Assembly: GCF_051622035.1 (NCBI RefSeq)
Contig: NC_135364.1
Span: forward strand, 17,235,001-17,299,000
Reading direction: 5' to 3'
Length of the DNA: 64,000 nucleotides
Origin: Arctopsyche grandis
Lineage: Eukaryota > Arthropoda > Insecta > Trichoptera > Hydropsychidae
Positions 12,870 through 25,930 of the stretch are shown here, piece by piece. Under the pieces are notes generated by a model. The model saw only the letters and a program-made list of their open reading frames with translations, did not search any database and was not told the DNA's origin. A program made the position numbers and the translations under genes. Each line of letters starts with the position of its first letter. Position 1 is the first letter of the stretch.

Positions 12870-13900
12870 CTCTTTCGAGAGGGTCGTGTAAATTTATGTG
12901 CATTCGGCTGTCATCATTTGTCAGTCGATGGATTATAAATATTTTGATCTTTTCCGCCTCTCCGCGCATTGGTTTCGTTGTTGATGTTTTTTCGCATGCT
13001 GTTTTGTTTTTTTTTCTTTAGTTTATATGTACATAGATCAGAGGTAATCCGTGAATCATCAGCCTATATATTATACGTTTACGAATACTTTCTTTATATT
13101 GAATTAAGAACATTCATTATATGCTGGAAGGGCTGCAGCCCTGCAGCACATGATGATGGGCAGCCAATGATGTACATAGATTGGTGTTGTGAAAAGTAAA
13201 TTGTTATTAATCACGAGTAAATTGTATGGTTTTGTTCTAAATGGGTCAAAGTTAAAACTTTTAGAAAGCATATTCGATGTTGACTCATTTGCCCTTGATT
13301 CATAATTTGAATTTGGCCCTTTCAGAATCACTCAAGTATACACTTTAATTTTTATGTTTTTTTTATCCGTCACAGAATTTACACCAACTCATAATGTATT
13401 TATTTTCGCACACTAGAAGAATAGAATACAGGGATATTTTTCCCACCGTTTTAATTTACATATACAATTTGTATCGGATTCTAGGAGTCGTAATTTAAAG
13501 CTTACTTTTTTATAAATAAATATTGATAGGTCGTATTTTAAACTCGGTTCTTATGAGTTACCGTTAAAGAAGTACATTTGATATTCTTAAGGTCAAATAA
13601 AAGTCCGATAGAATGTTTGGACTATGGAATTTAATTATTTAATTATAAATATGATTTGAAAACAAATTAGTAATAATTTTATTGCGGATCTTATTTACAA
13701 ATTTAATCCGGTTATAAAAATAATTTTTTAGTTATTTCATTAGCTAAAATTTTATTATCATATTTTAATAATTGCATACTTGTATGAAATAAAACATTTA
13801 TAATATTATTTAATATATGAAGTTATATTATAATTACATAATACAACATCAAGGATTCCAAAACACGTTTCCATTAGTTTTGGATGACTCTCATCCATGT
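12870..13900. other. No gene seen
   Basis: AT-rich sequence with short overlapping frames only. No repeat boundary or motif is supportable. Confidence 0.35.
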
Positions 13901-13904
13901 CATT

Positions 13905-14140
13905 AAAAACATTTATCTTATTTAATCCACCCATCTCTCTTCTCGCCTGTCTTTCACATCCTCTTACATTATTTCGGGTATCATTTGAACAGTTCTTTCG
14001 TCAACATATTGTCTGTTCTTCTGGTTAGGTGACCCGGCAATTGTCTTCACTATTCCCTTATTTCAACTACTCTTGTCATACTTTACCCACGTATTCCGTT
14101 TCCTTACTCTTCTCGTTATGACGAGCATACAGCGTCCCAT
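13905..14140 (-). mobile_element. LINE 3'-end fragment (same family as 57,400)
   Basis: The minus-strand translation reads MIPEIM, then EDVKDRREERWVD, which parallels the WYPRE..KR..RW-DDI C-terminus of the LINE ORF copy at 57,400-57,950. Stops and frameshifts interrupt it. It is an old 5'-truncated copy. Confidence 0.5.
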
Positions 14141-14149
14141 ACATCTTTA

Positions 14150-17100
14150 AAAAATTTCTTTTACATTTTGCGCAGCAGACATTAAATTAAATCTTTACAT
14201 GAAACAAATATCGTATTATGTTCGCATTCAAATTTAAATTGTATTATATTCCCCAACGACCTTGACGATAAATATCCAGTTAAGTGCAAGGTGTGCATCC
14301 GGGCGCTTCCTTGATGGCGTTGCGTACGTTTTGACAGTGGCGGCGCGCAGTCGACTATGTATATTGCAAAATAGTGAGCTGCACAACATCCATTCACTAA
14401 TACAGACCCTGCCCTGGACCATACCACGTTACAACCCGTAATACTATATACACATGTGCATATATACGTATTACCCGACTGGAATAAAACCAGGAGCATT
14501 ACTTACCGTTACATTGTGGTAGTATTACGTGATGAGCGTGACCTACTCAACTTGAATACCATGCAATTTCCATATTTATCTCAGTTACACGAAAGCGAAT
14601 CTGACGGGGAAAATTTCCCGAGTATTCCTGATACTATTGAGTACATTTTTTGCAAATTATAATTCTAGTCATATGCTTACTTATGAATGCAAAAAAATAA
14701 TAAATACAAACATACACGATTCCATAGTAAATACATAGTTATAACGTGAAGATTTTTCATTGTATTTTTCCGGTTTATTTTCCAGTGATTCTTTTTACTT
14801 TCTTCGTTTATCTTGAAGCGTGAAAATTCGCTTATCTTAAAGATTTTCAGTGTGCGTACGTACTACGTATACACGTAATAATGAAAGCATTTGCGTAAAG
14901 TTATCTCCCCATTGTAGTGACGAGTCTTATCTAATCTGTATCGTAAAATTTTATGTTGTCTGTGCTATTACTTATGATGAAAGTTGCTTGAAATGAATCT
15001 TGAATTCAATTGCATTATTATTGAGCTCCCGATTTTTTAAATATTATCTTAGGTACTTATTCATTGTTATTATTTAATATTTTCTTTTCATCGTTTTGTT
15101 ATGTTGAATAATTAACTTAAAAAAAGACCTGTACCGTAGAAAATATGCAATTTATTGATTGATCTCAATTTACAAACCTGTCATTTTGGTCTTTTTCTGT
15201 TTCTTAAAATTTTTTGGGCATTTTTTGTGTTCAATTTTAAGGTATGTACATATATTGAGTGTTTGTATGTACATATATTGAGTATTGAGTGTTTATTTAA
15301 AAAAAAACAGTAAAAAAATCAAAACTATTCTCGAAAAAGAGATATATGAAAAAAACTCACTTTCTCGAAATTTTTGTCGAGATAAAACGATTGGTTGAAG
15401 TCACAGGACATTGTTTTAAATAAATGTATTTTTTTTTATTTAACATTCCCTTGATTCGACGAAAGTTTTCCACTAGGTTCATCGATGAAAATCAAAAAAA
15501 AAATCGCCGTATTACATATGTATGTATAATAAATAATCATCTATAGGAATTTGTATAAATTTTTGTATTGTGACGTACATTGTATAACTTGAATAACTAT
15601 AAACTTATCTATTATTTCTTTAAATAAAGGTGCATCAAAATAATTTGACAATGAACACGTAAATCATATTTGAAATGCAAAATTTGACATTTAAGAAGAA
15701 AATCAATCAATAAATGCGAGGAAGAATGGTAACTGGATTATTACGCTTAGAGGTAGGACCTGAAGTGTGCCGTTCATTGTCAATTGCTCGCTGTGCTTTG
15801 TTCAATTTTATGAAGAACTTTTTTTTTGCACTCTAGCTTTGTAAATAGATCCAAAACGCCCTGATTTCTGGAAAAAGCACGGTTCCTATCCGCCATTGCA
15901 ATGTGCGTAATTTACGCATATTGCAATCGCCCAAAAGATAATTTTTGCCATGAAATCGCGAATACGGAATATTTGGCACTCCGAGTTCTCGTTAGTGTGA
16001 TAGTTATCGTTAGTATGATGGACTTTTCGGCTGCCAGATGTTCCGTTATAGAGATTTTAGTGACTTTAGGGCGAGCGCTTTGTGGGCAACAATCACCTAA
16101 CCAGGAAGAATACATACATATGCCCAGTGATGGGAAATGCTAATTTTTAATTACAGTTAACGAAATCATAAAATGGCTACCGTACGGAATGCACAAATTT
16201 TTTTTGTTATATGTTTTAATATATAAATAATTGTTGGAAGTGCTTAATAATATTCAAACCCATAGGAGTTTCCGATTTAAATATATTTACTCATTGGTGC
16301 TAATATGTAAATCAATGGCCAATGTTTTCACCGGTGAACTATTTCATTACTCGTCAATTCATACATAATAATGATGGCGATGATGATGATATATTTGTGT
16401 ATGCAGTCACTTATGTAGGTCAGACTCGTTGCAATCCGCGAGTGCAGCGGATGAGTGCGTCATCTTGCTCGCGCTCGCGCTCACCCACGCACGTGCACGC
16501 GCGCGCACGTGCAACTTTATTGCAACACCGACTATGCAATTGTATCGGACTTATAATCGCATGCAATTATATTCGTCAGTAGATGTGCATTTTCGAACTG
16601 CAAATACGAAAGTGCGCATTCCGGGATTTGTGACCCATTTATGTGCGTAGTTCACACCACATAAAACATCAAAGACATTGGTGGTTTGTTTGTTTGTATG
16701 ACACGGTTTATTTTGGATTGATTGATATCTATGTACATGTACAATTGAATGTTGGGAAATTAGAACGTTAGAATTAAATGGTTCCAGTATATGTGTATAT
16801 AAATATAAATTTTGTAATACATATATAAACATATGTAAATCAATATTTTTCACTGATTCAATGATGCCTATTGTTGAGGTGTGATGTTTTTTTTGTTATT
16901 TTAAATTGTGATTTATGCATGCATGTAGTTTTGTTGTCCAATATGAATTTCGAAGACATTATTTTTACATATACGATTTATTTCGTGTAGTTTTACTACA
17001 CAAACATATCGTTTTTAAAATACTTTTGAAATGTTATTTATAATTCGTCTATTAAAACTAAATTAAGAGGAAAAAATACTCATTTTAGTTATATTACATT

Positions 17101-17567
17101 TATGTATATGTATGTATGTACATATATGTATGTATGTATGTATGTACATATGAATGTAAGAAGCTAGTTAAATATGGGTTGTATCAATAATACAAATGAA
17201 GTAAGAGAATTTAATGGATTTTAAGGAAGTGTGAAGGCTAATAACTAACGTCAACATATAATGAAATTTTAAGGAAGTGAAATTCGGGAATAATTTATAT
17301 ATTAATAGTTTTTTTTAACAATTTTAAAGCGAAACGGTAAGTATTTAATTAATCAATATGAAGATCCAGAGTAACAGTGTTTAAATTACATATTTCCAAA
17401 ATACAAATATATTTTTTAAAAATCATAACGTGATTAATGCTTCGATAGTGATTACATATCAATCGATATTTCTCACGAACGCAATACTTAATCTATTGTT
17501 ATGTCGTATATCTGTATATACATATGTATGTATATAGATAAAGTAAAAAATAGAAAAGTATATCAGA
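14150..17567. other. Gene-free interval with one CG-rich patch
   Basis: Nothing codes convincingly. At 16,428-16,530 there is a sharply CG-rich stretch with alternating GCGC/CGCG and two CACGTG/GCACGTGC E-boxes inside otherwise AT-rich DNA. It could be a regulatory element, but no transcript start is evident. Confidence 0.35.
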
Positions 17568-17760
17568 TGTAGTCTAATGGTAAAAGCACGATAATAAGTG
17601 CGGCACGACATGCCTAGGTAGAATGCAGCTGTGATAGGCGTGTCTTATAATTTTGACAAGTTTCTCTTACATTTCTTCAAATATGGGAATCATCGTTATC
17701 GATCACTGTTAATGTCAATATAAGGATAAAATATCACTGAAAACACTCGAGGAGAAGGAT
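17568..17760 (+). mobile_element. Decayed tRNA-derived SINE (repeat 2)
   Basis: The head holds TAGTCTAATGG, an exact match to the polymerase III A-box consensus TRGYNNARNGG. A degenerate B-box-like word (AGGTAGAATGC) follows. The downstream body matches the truncated copy at 903-1035. No cloverleaf closes well, so this is a SINE head and not a tRNA gene. Confidence 0.5.
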
Positions 17761-18089
17761 TGCTACGGTATATACTAGGCAAGCCGGAGATGTTTTTGAC
17801 GCTTACCACTTTGTCTGCACCTTAAGGCTATTTAGTATAAAATGAGTTTTAGTTTTTTTTAAAACATCAAAGGTAATCGTTATACATATGTACATATGTA
17901 ATATAAAGTTGCCCATATAAAAATAATTTGATTAATAATTATCACTAGATAAAACCGCAAGAAATTTTATGTTGTAGCAAAATAGTAATAACAAAGCAGA
18001 GCAATGAAAGGTAAATGTATTATATATGTTACAGCTGAACTTTTATCTTTTAATTGTAAGATATTTTGACTAGTTAAGATATATCTTAT

Positions 18090-18262
18090 CTGGTACCAAC
18101 TACCGTTATAGTTGAAATGTATTTTCAGTTGTAATATATGTATTTTGACTAATTCGAATATATTATGTCTAATCCACGTAAGTTGATTAATTGCGAATTA
18201 CATTCCAACTGGTCAAAATATGTTACAACTGAAAATACAGTTAAACAGTAAGTTGGTACCAG
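18090..18262. repeat. Palindromic repeat with CTGGTACCAACT ends
   Basis: CTGGTACCAACT at 18,090-18,101 is matched by its reverse complement at 18,251-18,262. The inner parts pair with gaps: ATTTTCAGTTGTAA on the left with TTACAACTGAAAAT on the right. A third related piece lies at about 18,530-18,580. It resembles a fold-back MITE. No target duplication was found. Confidence 0.5.
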
Positions 18263-18599
18263 GTTAGATGGAGAAGTTAGGTTTTCGTGAAAATGTCACT
18301 CGACTAGTAAATTGAGTAGGAAAGTCACATTTTTTTAACACATTCTTAGAGTTATCGTAACACGATACTCATTACTATTTTTCGCAATACCTAGAAAATA
18401 TTAACGCATTATTGAATTCTTAAGCATTCGTAAAAACATCAGAGCTGTCAAAAGTACTTTTATATTATAACTGACGCATATTATTGAAAGTGTATATAAT
18501 TTACTAAGTGGACTATATTCGAATATGAATGAACTAAAACGGTAGTTGGAATATATTAAAACTGAAAATACACTTCGACTGTAAATGCACAAGAAACTA

Positions 18600-21500
18600 G
18601 CAGGAAAATCACTATCAAATATTAGTCATATGCAGATAGCTTAGGATCTTAAGCATGTAGGTTTTTGTTAAAAATTTTCCTATAGGAAAAGTTTGAAAAG
18701 CAGCAATTTATGTATGTAGGTATGTATGTATCTTGTACTAAATCTAAATCTGACCGCGGCATGTCATATTTACAACGACCACGTATTGTTTGTCATTAAC
18801 AGTGGGGACCTTCGACACCATACGTACTAGAGTCCATCTATGTATTACATACATTGGTTATGTAGATGTACATATGTATACCAAATATGTCCAGTATGAA
18901 TACTTTAATACATATGTATATTGCGCCAACAAAACACAACTGCATACAACGAGTTTACGCAACGTTAGTTTTTAACAATAAATAAATTGTATGTGCGAAA
19001 AGTTGCATAATTAAATAATGTGCGCGGGGCCGTCGGCGAAATCGGAAAGTCGGAAAATCGCCATGGAAAATTGGGTCACCGGTGAAAATCACTCGGAAAA
19101 GCGTTACGGTCGCGGATATAATTAGGGTTGGCGCAACTCTTATCGCAATGTAATCGAACGTGCGCGTTATTAACTTTTACTTCATTGCTTTTATTGTTTC
19201 GGTTGCACTTTTTACCTTTATCTTTAGTGTATTTATATACATACTTACACACATGTGTGTGTGTGACCGCAATTTAAGTGCATTCAACTTCCATTCATTT
19301 TTGTACATGTACTAAAACTGCACACACGGTCAGTGAGAGTGCAGTATCGTTCAATACAATCGATAGCGAATTGAACGTTTTTTTTATTGATTGCAGGTGT
19401 ATTTATGGAAAAATCCTTGAAAGCGAGAGTTCTTGCTTTGATTTGAATTTTGTTCTTGTTTTATTTAGTGTGTAGAAATATTGTTGAATCATTTTTGATA
19501 GAAAATCGAGAATGTGTGCAATTTCAAGTGCTGATTTAATTAATTTTAAACTAAACGATTATTGAGTCAAGATTTATTGATCATTTAGTTTAAAAGTTCA
19601 AGGTTACTTGTTTTTTACATACCTCTTCTTATCGTGCAAACGATTTGGTTGTGAGACAAAGTTTGGTTTTTTATCCGATCGTTTTAAAACTTTTAGTTTA
19701 CTATTTAGTTTTAGAGACATGAAAGTAACATGTACATATGTACATATATAATGTTTGACGATCATTGTTGCCACGTGGTTTTTTAAAAATTGTATTCATT
19801 AATATAATAATGTAAAGACAATGGATTGATAAAATGTGGAAAATGCTGATAGTGAATATTATACACGCATTCGCACGTTTAATCTCAAACCACATTTTAT
19901 TGTGGTGTTCAGTCCTTCATTTCTAATGAAGTTTTACTATTATCACCATAATGACGTGTTGCATTCATTGATAATTATGTAAATACATAATATATTGTAC
20001 ACACGTATTTTTATATTAACAAAATTATGCTAAAAGATAAAACTAGTGGATTAGAATCTAAATTAAGTACTGTCAGTAGAAATTAATCCAATTACCTATA
20101 TACATAGGTATACATACACGTATTGAAGAATTGTCTCTTTTTATTTTTATGTATGTATGTATGTACATATGATTATAAAAATGTCAATACATACGTATAC
20201 ATATGTAGATTTTTGGGCAATTGCTAATTAAATCTGATTTTTCAACATACATATGTATGTATGTTGTATGTATTTATTGTATTTAAACGTGACTGAAATG
20301 TAAAATTTTAGTCTGCATCAAATTTTATAACATTAAATATTATATTTGAATACGAAGTCAGAAGTTTTTATTTTCAATTGTAATGATGATATATTTTTTA
20401 ATTGCCCAAAAGAGATTAATATAAATCATTTGAACTAATTGTAATTCCATTTTAAGGTCTATTTATATTATTTAGCACTGAACGTCAACAGCTCGGCACA
20501 GCACTGCATGGAAAAGACTACTTATATTCATACTATACAGCACCGTCCGTTTTCGGTACATTCATTCTTGTTTTGGACGAGTGTAAAGTAAAATCAGTTT
20601 ACATATACATTCCAAAGCGCGATTGCTTGCGTCATATCGTTGAGTCAATATTGTCACAATCTGACGTTTCAGCACTTTAGTTAGTACGGGTGCACTCGCC
20701 AAATAAAACCGGTTCTGCTTGACTTGACTGCATACGTTTCGGTGACATGTACTGCTGTTTAATATAAATATATCGTGTCGGCTACTGCTATTACGCATAT
20801 GTCACGTACATATTACGGAACATATGAATGTGTCCATATAGAACGTACTAAAGAATATATTTCGAACTGCTGTTTACGCGCACTTGATGGTTTGTGCTGT
20901 GTATGTGTTGTAAACTCTTCTTTCGTTTTCGTGTTACTTTCAATCGTTTGATATGTGTATGTATATTTTCTAGTGTTTATTGATTACAATAATAATTGAT
21001 GTATCAGTAGAGAATGTAACTCTCTTTCGAATCCTTTTTTTGTGTGAAAATGATATTTTTGAAACGGTTACTTTCGACAAAATTGACCGTCGAAGCAGAT
21101 TGGCCAATAATAGCCATTCTGTCGAAACTATTCCGATCGGAAAATGCAAACTTTTGCGCAACGTCCGACTGGAAAGCATCCACCGAACAATTCGAACTAC
21201 GAAAGCGGATTTTAGATATAGTTTTCGTCAAATGGCATGGCTTCAACATAGCCAGCCGTCTGACGCATCCACTATCCAAAATAGGAATATGCATTCATCG
21301 ACATCAAAACAGCCACCGAATTTAAAGGTTACATTCGATCGTAATGCAGAATTTATTACGCCATTGGCGAATGTAAATATGTGTCTGTGTGTTAGTAGAA
21401 TTTCTCTGCGTGAGCGGAATAAGGTCGTCTCCTAGCCAAATTATTTATAATACAAACGGTTTGACATTGAACCGCTTCCCAAATTTGGCCGAGGAATTTG

Positions 21501-23920
21501 GAGACATCCTCTTTAGGTCTGTGCGCTAGGAATATTAATAGAAGAAATAATCGAATTATGCGACGTACCCATTCTGTATGAGATATGATGTGTGTGATAA
21601 TCGTATTCACGTTGTGGCAGGACCTTAACGTGTTAGAAAATTAATCGTATGTAAATTTATGCGTCGAAAAATTAATGTATTCAACGAGCAAGGTCGTCAC
21701 ATATTTTTTTCCCTATTGACAATTAAATTGCATAACTTTTATGTATGTATCTATGTATACGTACGTATCATGAAATTTTCTCTTCATTTCCTGTATCGCG
21801 AATGTGAAATCGGAATGTCCTTGAAAATTAATCACAGTGTCAATATTTTATGTGATGATCACTCAACTTTTTCCATACAAGATATAAAATTTATATAAAT
21901 ATGCATTTGAATCCTAAATTTTTTGTGCATATTTATATAAATTTTGGTAGTAGACATAAAATTTTGTATTAACATCCTTTTTGTGTCTTTTTTCGTTACC
22001 ATTGTCATATGTACATATGTATTTTATTTGCTTTCTATCCTTAACGATTTATATTTACATACATAAATAGTTAGTCAGTAATATTTACATACATACATAA
22101 ATAGTCAAAGAAATGCTATAAATTTCCAAAGAAAGATGTGGAGACGTTCACGAATTGTTTTTAGTTATTTTATTATTGAGTGAAATATCCTAGCAATATT
22201 TTCCAAGACCAAAATATAACTACAGAAAATACGGAAAAATTTCCGATTATTTCTGGTTATTTTCCATCGATATTTATAACGTAACGTCCATGCTAAAAAT
22301 AAGCAGAAAGCGAAAAAAATATTATGGCAAGGTTATGAAAAAAAAAATCATAATCGAAATCATTCATCCGATTTTAATACATTTCACTGTCGTAGAAACG
22401 CTTGAAGTTTTCATATTTTTCAATTTATTTAAATATATATGAATGTGTCGTGAATACGATCATTTGCACATTATAATGTATCCACTGCATGTATCTTAAA
22501 TTCAAATCTGATAAAAAATGTATGACTTGCGGAGCATTGCTGTCTTGGACAAAAAAGCACACCAGTAGGTACATACATGCATAAATTGATTGCATTTTAC
22601 AGTTTCCATGCAATGAATATCACTTGCTCGAATTTAGTCCAGTAAATTTTATGAATTTCTGCATATTGCGATTTAGGATGATACAAGATTCTGAGTGTGA
22701 TTATTGTCTTATAAAAAATGTAGTTCACATTATTTCTAATGTTAGAGTCACACATTTCCCGAGTCTTTTTTTTATCACAATAAGTTCCCATGGCATTCAC
22801 GTTTGTCTTGTTATGAGTGCTAAAAAAACTCGCTATCCTTGATTGTGTAGTAATATGAAAAGCTCGGGCTCACTAAAAATGATAATTTTAGATATGCATC
22901 ATTTTTATACGAGTTCGAATCAAATTTAATTCAATGTGGGTTTTTTTTCCGCGACACTGTCGTACAATTTAATTAAATATTATGTATGCAAATGACGAGT
23001 TTGATGATGGAGGAGAGTTTACGACGGAATGAATGCCTTTTCAAACTTGAATTATTATTACTATCGTTTTATTTTGTTTTTATTATGTATGGTGTTAGTT
23101 TTTATATCGGTTCATTAATTCATGTTTTTTGTGTCTCTTTTCAGAAAAGTGGCTTCCTACGCTTGTGGTTTCCGGGATCTCATCTCTTCGTTTTACAATT
23201 TTCATGGGCTTATGCTTCATCGGCCATTTACTTTCTTATGCAAGGTAATGAACGATTTATGTGTATTACTTTTTGTTAATATTACACGTGAAAGTTTGAG
23301 GACGATCATGAGAACGAATTTTGCAGAATTCTTATGCAAATTTAAATTGTATTATACGTACTCGTTTATTATAAGAATTTTGGTGTGTTTTTGATCTTTA
23401 TCTGTACACGTTGATGCATATCATATTACGATATTACAAGTTGTTTATTTTCTCCTGTACAGTTTATAAAATTTACATACGTATGCTAATCTTGAAAAAA
23501 ATTGTATAATTTTTATTCGGAAAGGTCATCGCTGTGATTATTTTTACGTAGTTTTCTTTAGCAGTAGGTTTTGTTTATATTTCTCGTAGGATTTTCCCAT
23601 GTACGAGAAAATTATTGGAAGGTCATCAGTTTTCCCATTCGATTCGTAGAATTAGACAATCTAGCCTTGAGCTCGTTCGCCGAAGACTTCCAATGCGTAA
23701 TGATTAATTCATGACCGTCGAATTACAATACATATGTCCAAATTCTGTTTCCAATTTTATCCAAGTGTAGACAAATATTGCCTACTTTTATTTTTAACTG
23801 ATTATGAATACAGAAAAAAACACCGTTTTTTTAACCATCGATTTTTCACCTGGTAACCAGATGAAAATCTAGTAGCAAAAGGATCGGGCATTTATATTTA
23901 TTACATAATCGACAGAATTT
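18600..23920. other. No supportable gene
   Basis: Open frames of 60-150 codons occur, the longest at 20,980-21,435 on +. It is overlapped by a frame of similar quality on the minus strand and has no recognised domain, signal peptide or splice context. GC-richer patches at 19,020-19,170 and 20,470-21,440 might be regulatory or an unrecognised exon. Confidence 0.35.
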
Positions 23921-23924
23921 ATTT

Positions 23925-24560
23925 TATTTTATTTATTTATTTAAGAATACTCTGGAAAGGTGGCAAAACCGATGGACCCAAGGGGTTTGATAATCATACA
24001 GTAGTACGGAAATACAAATATCAAATAAGATAATAAAAATAAAAATCAAAAACAATGAAAATCGATAAGAAAATAACGCAAAATAGATGAAAATAAAAAA
24101 AACAAGAGAAAATACAAAATATGAACTTATATATGTATGTTGATTAAAAAGGGCTCAATTAAAAAACTCCATTTATTTAAATTAAATCATCAATTTTATT
24201 TTCAACAAAGTTTAAGTTAGTAATTTATTGGACAGACTAAATATTCTAAACTTTAACCACTCTATTTGAAAACATGGAGTCTGTAATTATTTTGAAGTAA
24301 ATATATTTTTGGAGTATGAGGGTATGACCTCTAAGAAGAGTGTTGTTAAAAGTAAGGAGGTTTACCATAGGACAATTGTAATGGTTATTTATAATTTCAA
24401 TTATGACTTCAATTAGATCACTTCTCATTTTTCTTGTCTCCAAAGTGTAAATATTAATTCTTTTCAATCTCATATCATATGAAAGTGACTTTAGATCGGA
24501 AGCCATTTCAGTAATTTGTCGTTGGATCCTTTCTACATACAACTTTTTTTTTTAAATATG
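23925..24560 (-). mobile_element. CR1-like LINE 3' fragment with RT C-terminus
   Basis: The minus strand at 24,246-24,542 reads a reverse-transcriptase C-terminal tail: VERIQRQITEM, then LSYDMRLKRINI, TLETRKMRSDLIEV, LLRGHTL and FSNRVVKV. This parallels the conserved ..LSYEERLKRL..TLE.RR.RGDLIE....RGH....FFSNRVV..WN of CR1/Jockey-type LINEs. The expected W after VVKV is a stop (TAG). The 3' region ends in an A-rich (AAATAAAT)n tail at about 23,925-23,945. The copy is dead and 5'-truncated. Confidence 0.65.
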
Positions 24561-25105
24561 GGTTTTTAAAACTCTCGATATTTTCTGATTTTATCTTATT
24601 CATAATCCGTTTTAGTATTGTTAACTCAAATTCTTTTCTTTTTTCCTTACCATTTTCTTTAAACAAGATTTTTTTTCTTTCATATAAATTTCGATGGAGA
24701 TCGAAAGTGGCTAACTTTCGCATACTTATGACTGAAAATAATATCATACGTATGTATATCTGAATAGTTATATAGTAATCTTCTATAATGCTTCTTTACA
24801 AATACCAATCATGTTTGCTGTTCACGTAAGTTGTCATTTGAATACATCAGTTTTTCCTCTTCACAGTAAACTTTATTAAACCGTAATTTTGCATGATGGG
24901 GTATACAAAGTCTTATCTAGAAGAGCCATTACTTTTCCCTCAAGGTTTTGAAGTTGAAAATACGAGTCGTCACGTTACTGTTCGATTGCACAATCTGTCG
25001 AGCAGAGCAGCTTTCCACGGAAACTCGGCTTGCGCAACCACGTGGCCAAACAGACCGAATTTAGACGGTCGTCTCTGTCGCACATAATTTTGGCACACAC
25101 TGTAC

Positions 25106-25232
<127 letters not shown>

Positions 25233-25544
25233 AAATATACATATACCCAGTGGTAGACCGCAACTACACTCACATTGGCCCATTCATGCGAGCCGAAGCA
25301 CGCGTTTCGATTCACGTTCCGTCGTACCCATCTTCCACCGAGTTGTGCAACAGCAATTGACACCGACCAAATTACACACACACTCTCGCTCGTTTGCTAG
25401 ATGTGATCAAAAAGTATAAGGAATATATCGTACATGTTCGATTTGATGTATGAGTGACGGCTTTAATGAGAAAGCCATCTGTAATCGGCGTGTTTCATTC
25501 CGTACGTTGCATAAATGCAACGTTTTTGTATATGTATAGTATGA

Positions 25545-25925
25545 AAATGAATTTTTCAGAGTATGCTGTTGGTCAGACCTGGATTTGTGACTCCAGGTTG
25601 ATCGTTTCCTATCAGAGTTTGCCAATTTTCTCTGATTTCATTGTTGAAACGGTTCCCGGAAAAAAAAATTGGCTAAAAATCCTTCCTACCTACTATGTCA
25701 CCACTATTTGAAAAATTTGATTGATGTACAATAAAAATTTATGTACAATTCATAGATGTCTCGTTAATTTGCGAGTTTTTTCAGTGTCTCGCAATTCAAC
25801 GACTTATAATAAAAATGCTGTATTTGTATTTGTAATTGGCCAGGAAGGCGCATTGGGATTTACCTGTAAGGCCTTCCTGGTATATATGTAAAATAAAAAA
25901 AAATAAAAAAATAAAAAATAAAAAA
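25545..25925 (+). mobile_element. SINE family 1, 5'-truncated copy
   Basis: It matches the minus-strand copy at 63,485-63,925 from the TTTTCAGAGTATGCTG block onward. It carries the body (GACTCCAGGTTGATCG, CTCTGATTTCATTGTTGAAA) and ends in the family's tail hairpin CCAGGAAGGC..GCCTTCCTGG (25,841-25,880), followed by an A-rich (AAATAAAA)n tail to 25,930. The tRNA-like head is missing. The last 380 bases are well preserved, so the copy is fairly young. Confidence 0.8.
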
Positions 25926-25930
25926 AATAA

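Noticed and set aside
15748..15900. Possible relative of MITE unit X (starts TAGAGGTAGGACC)
   Set aside because: Similarity fades after about 12 bases, and neither a target duplication nor a matching end was found.
17568..17640. tRNA gene
   Set aside because: The A-box is perfect, but the B-box is degenerate and no cloverleaf forms. The downstream body is repeated elsewhere, which fits a SINE.
20980..21435. 151-codon frame on + and overlapping 96-codon frame on -
   Set aside because: Both strands are open to a similar degree. No signal peptide, domain, splice partner or family resemblance was seen.
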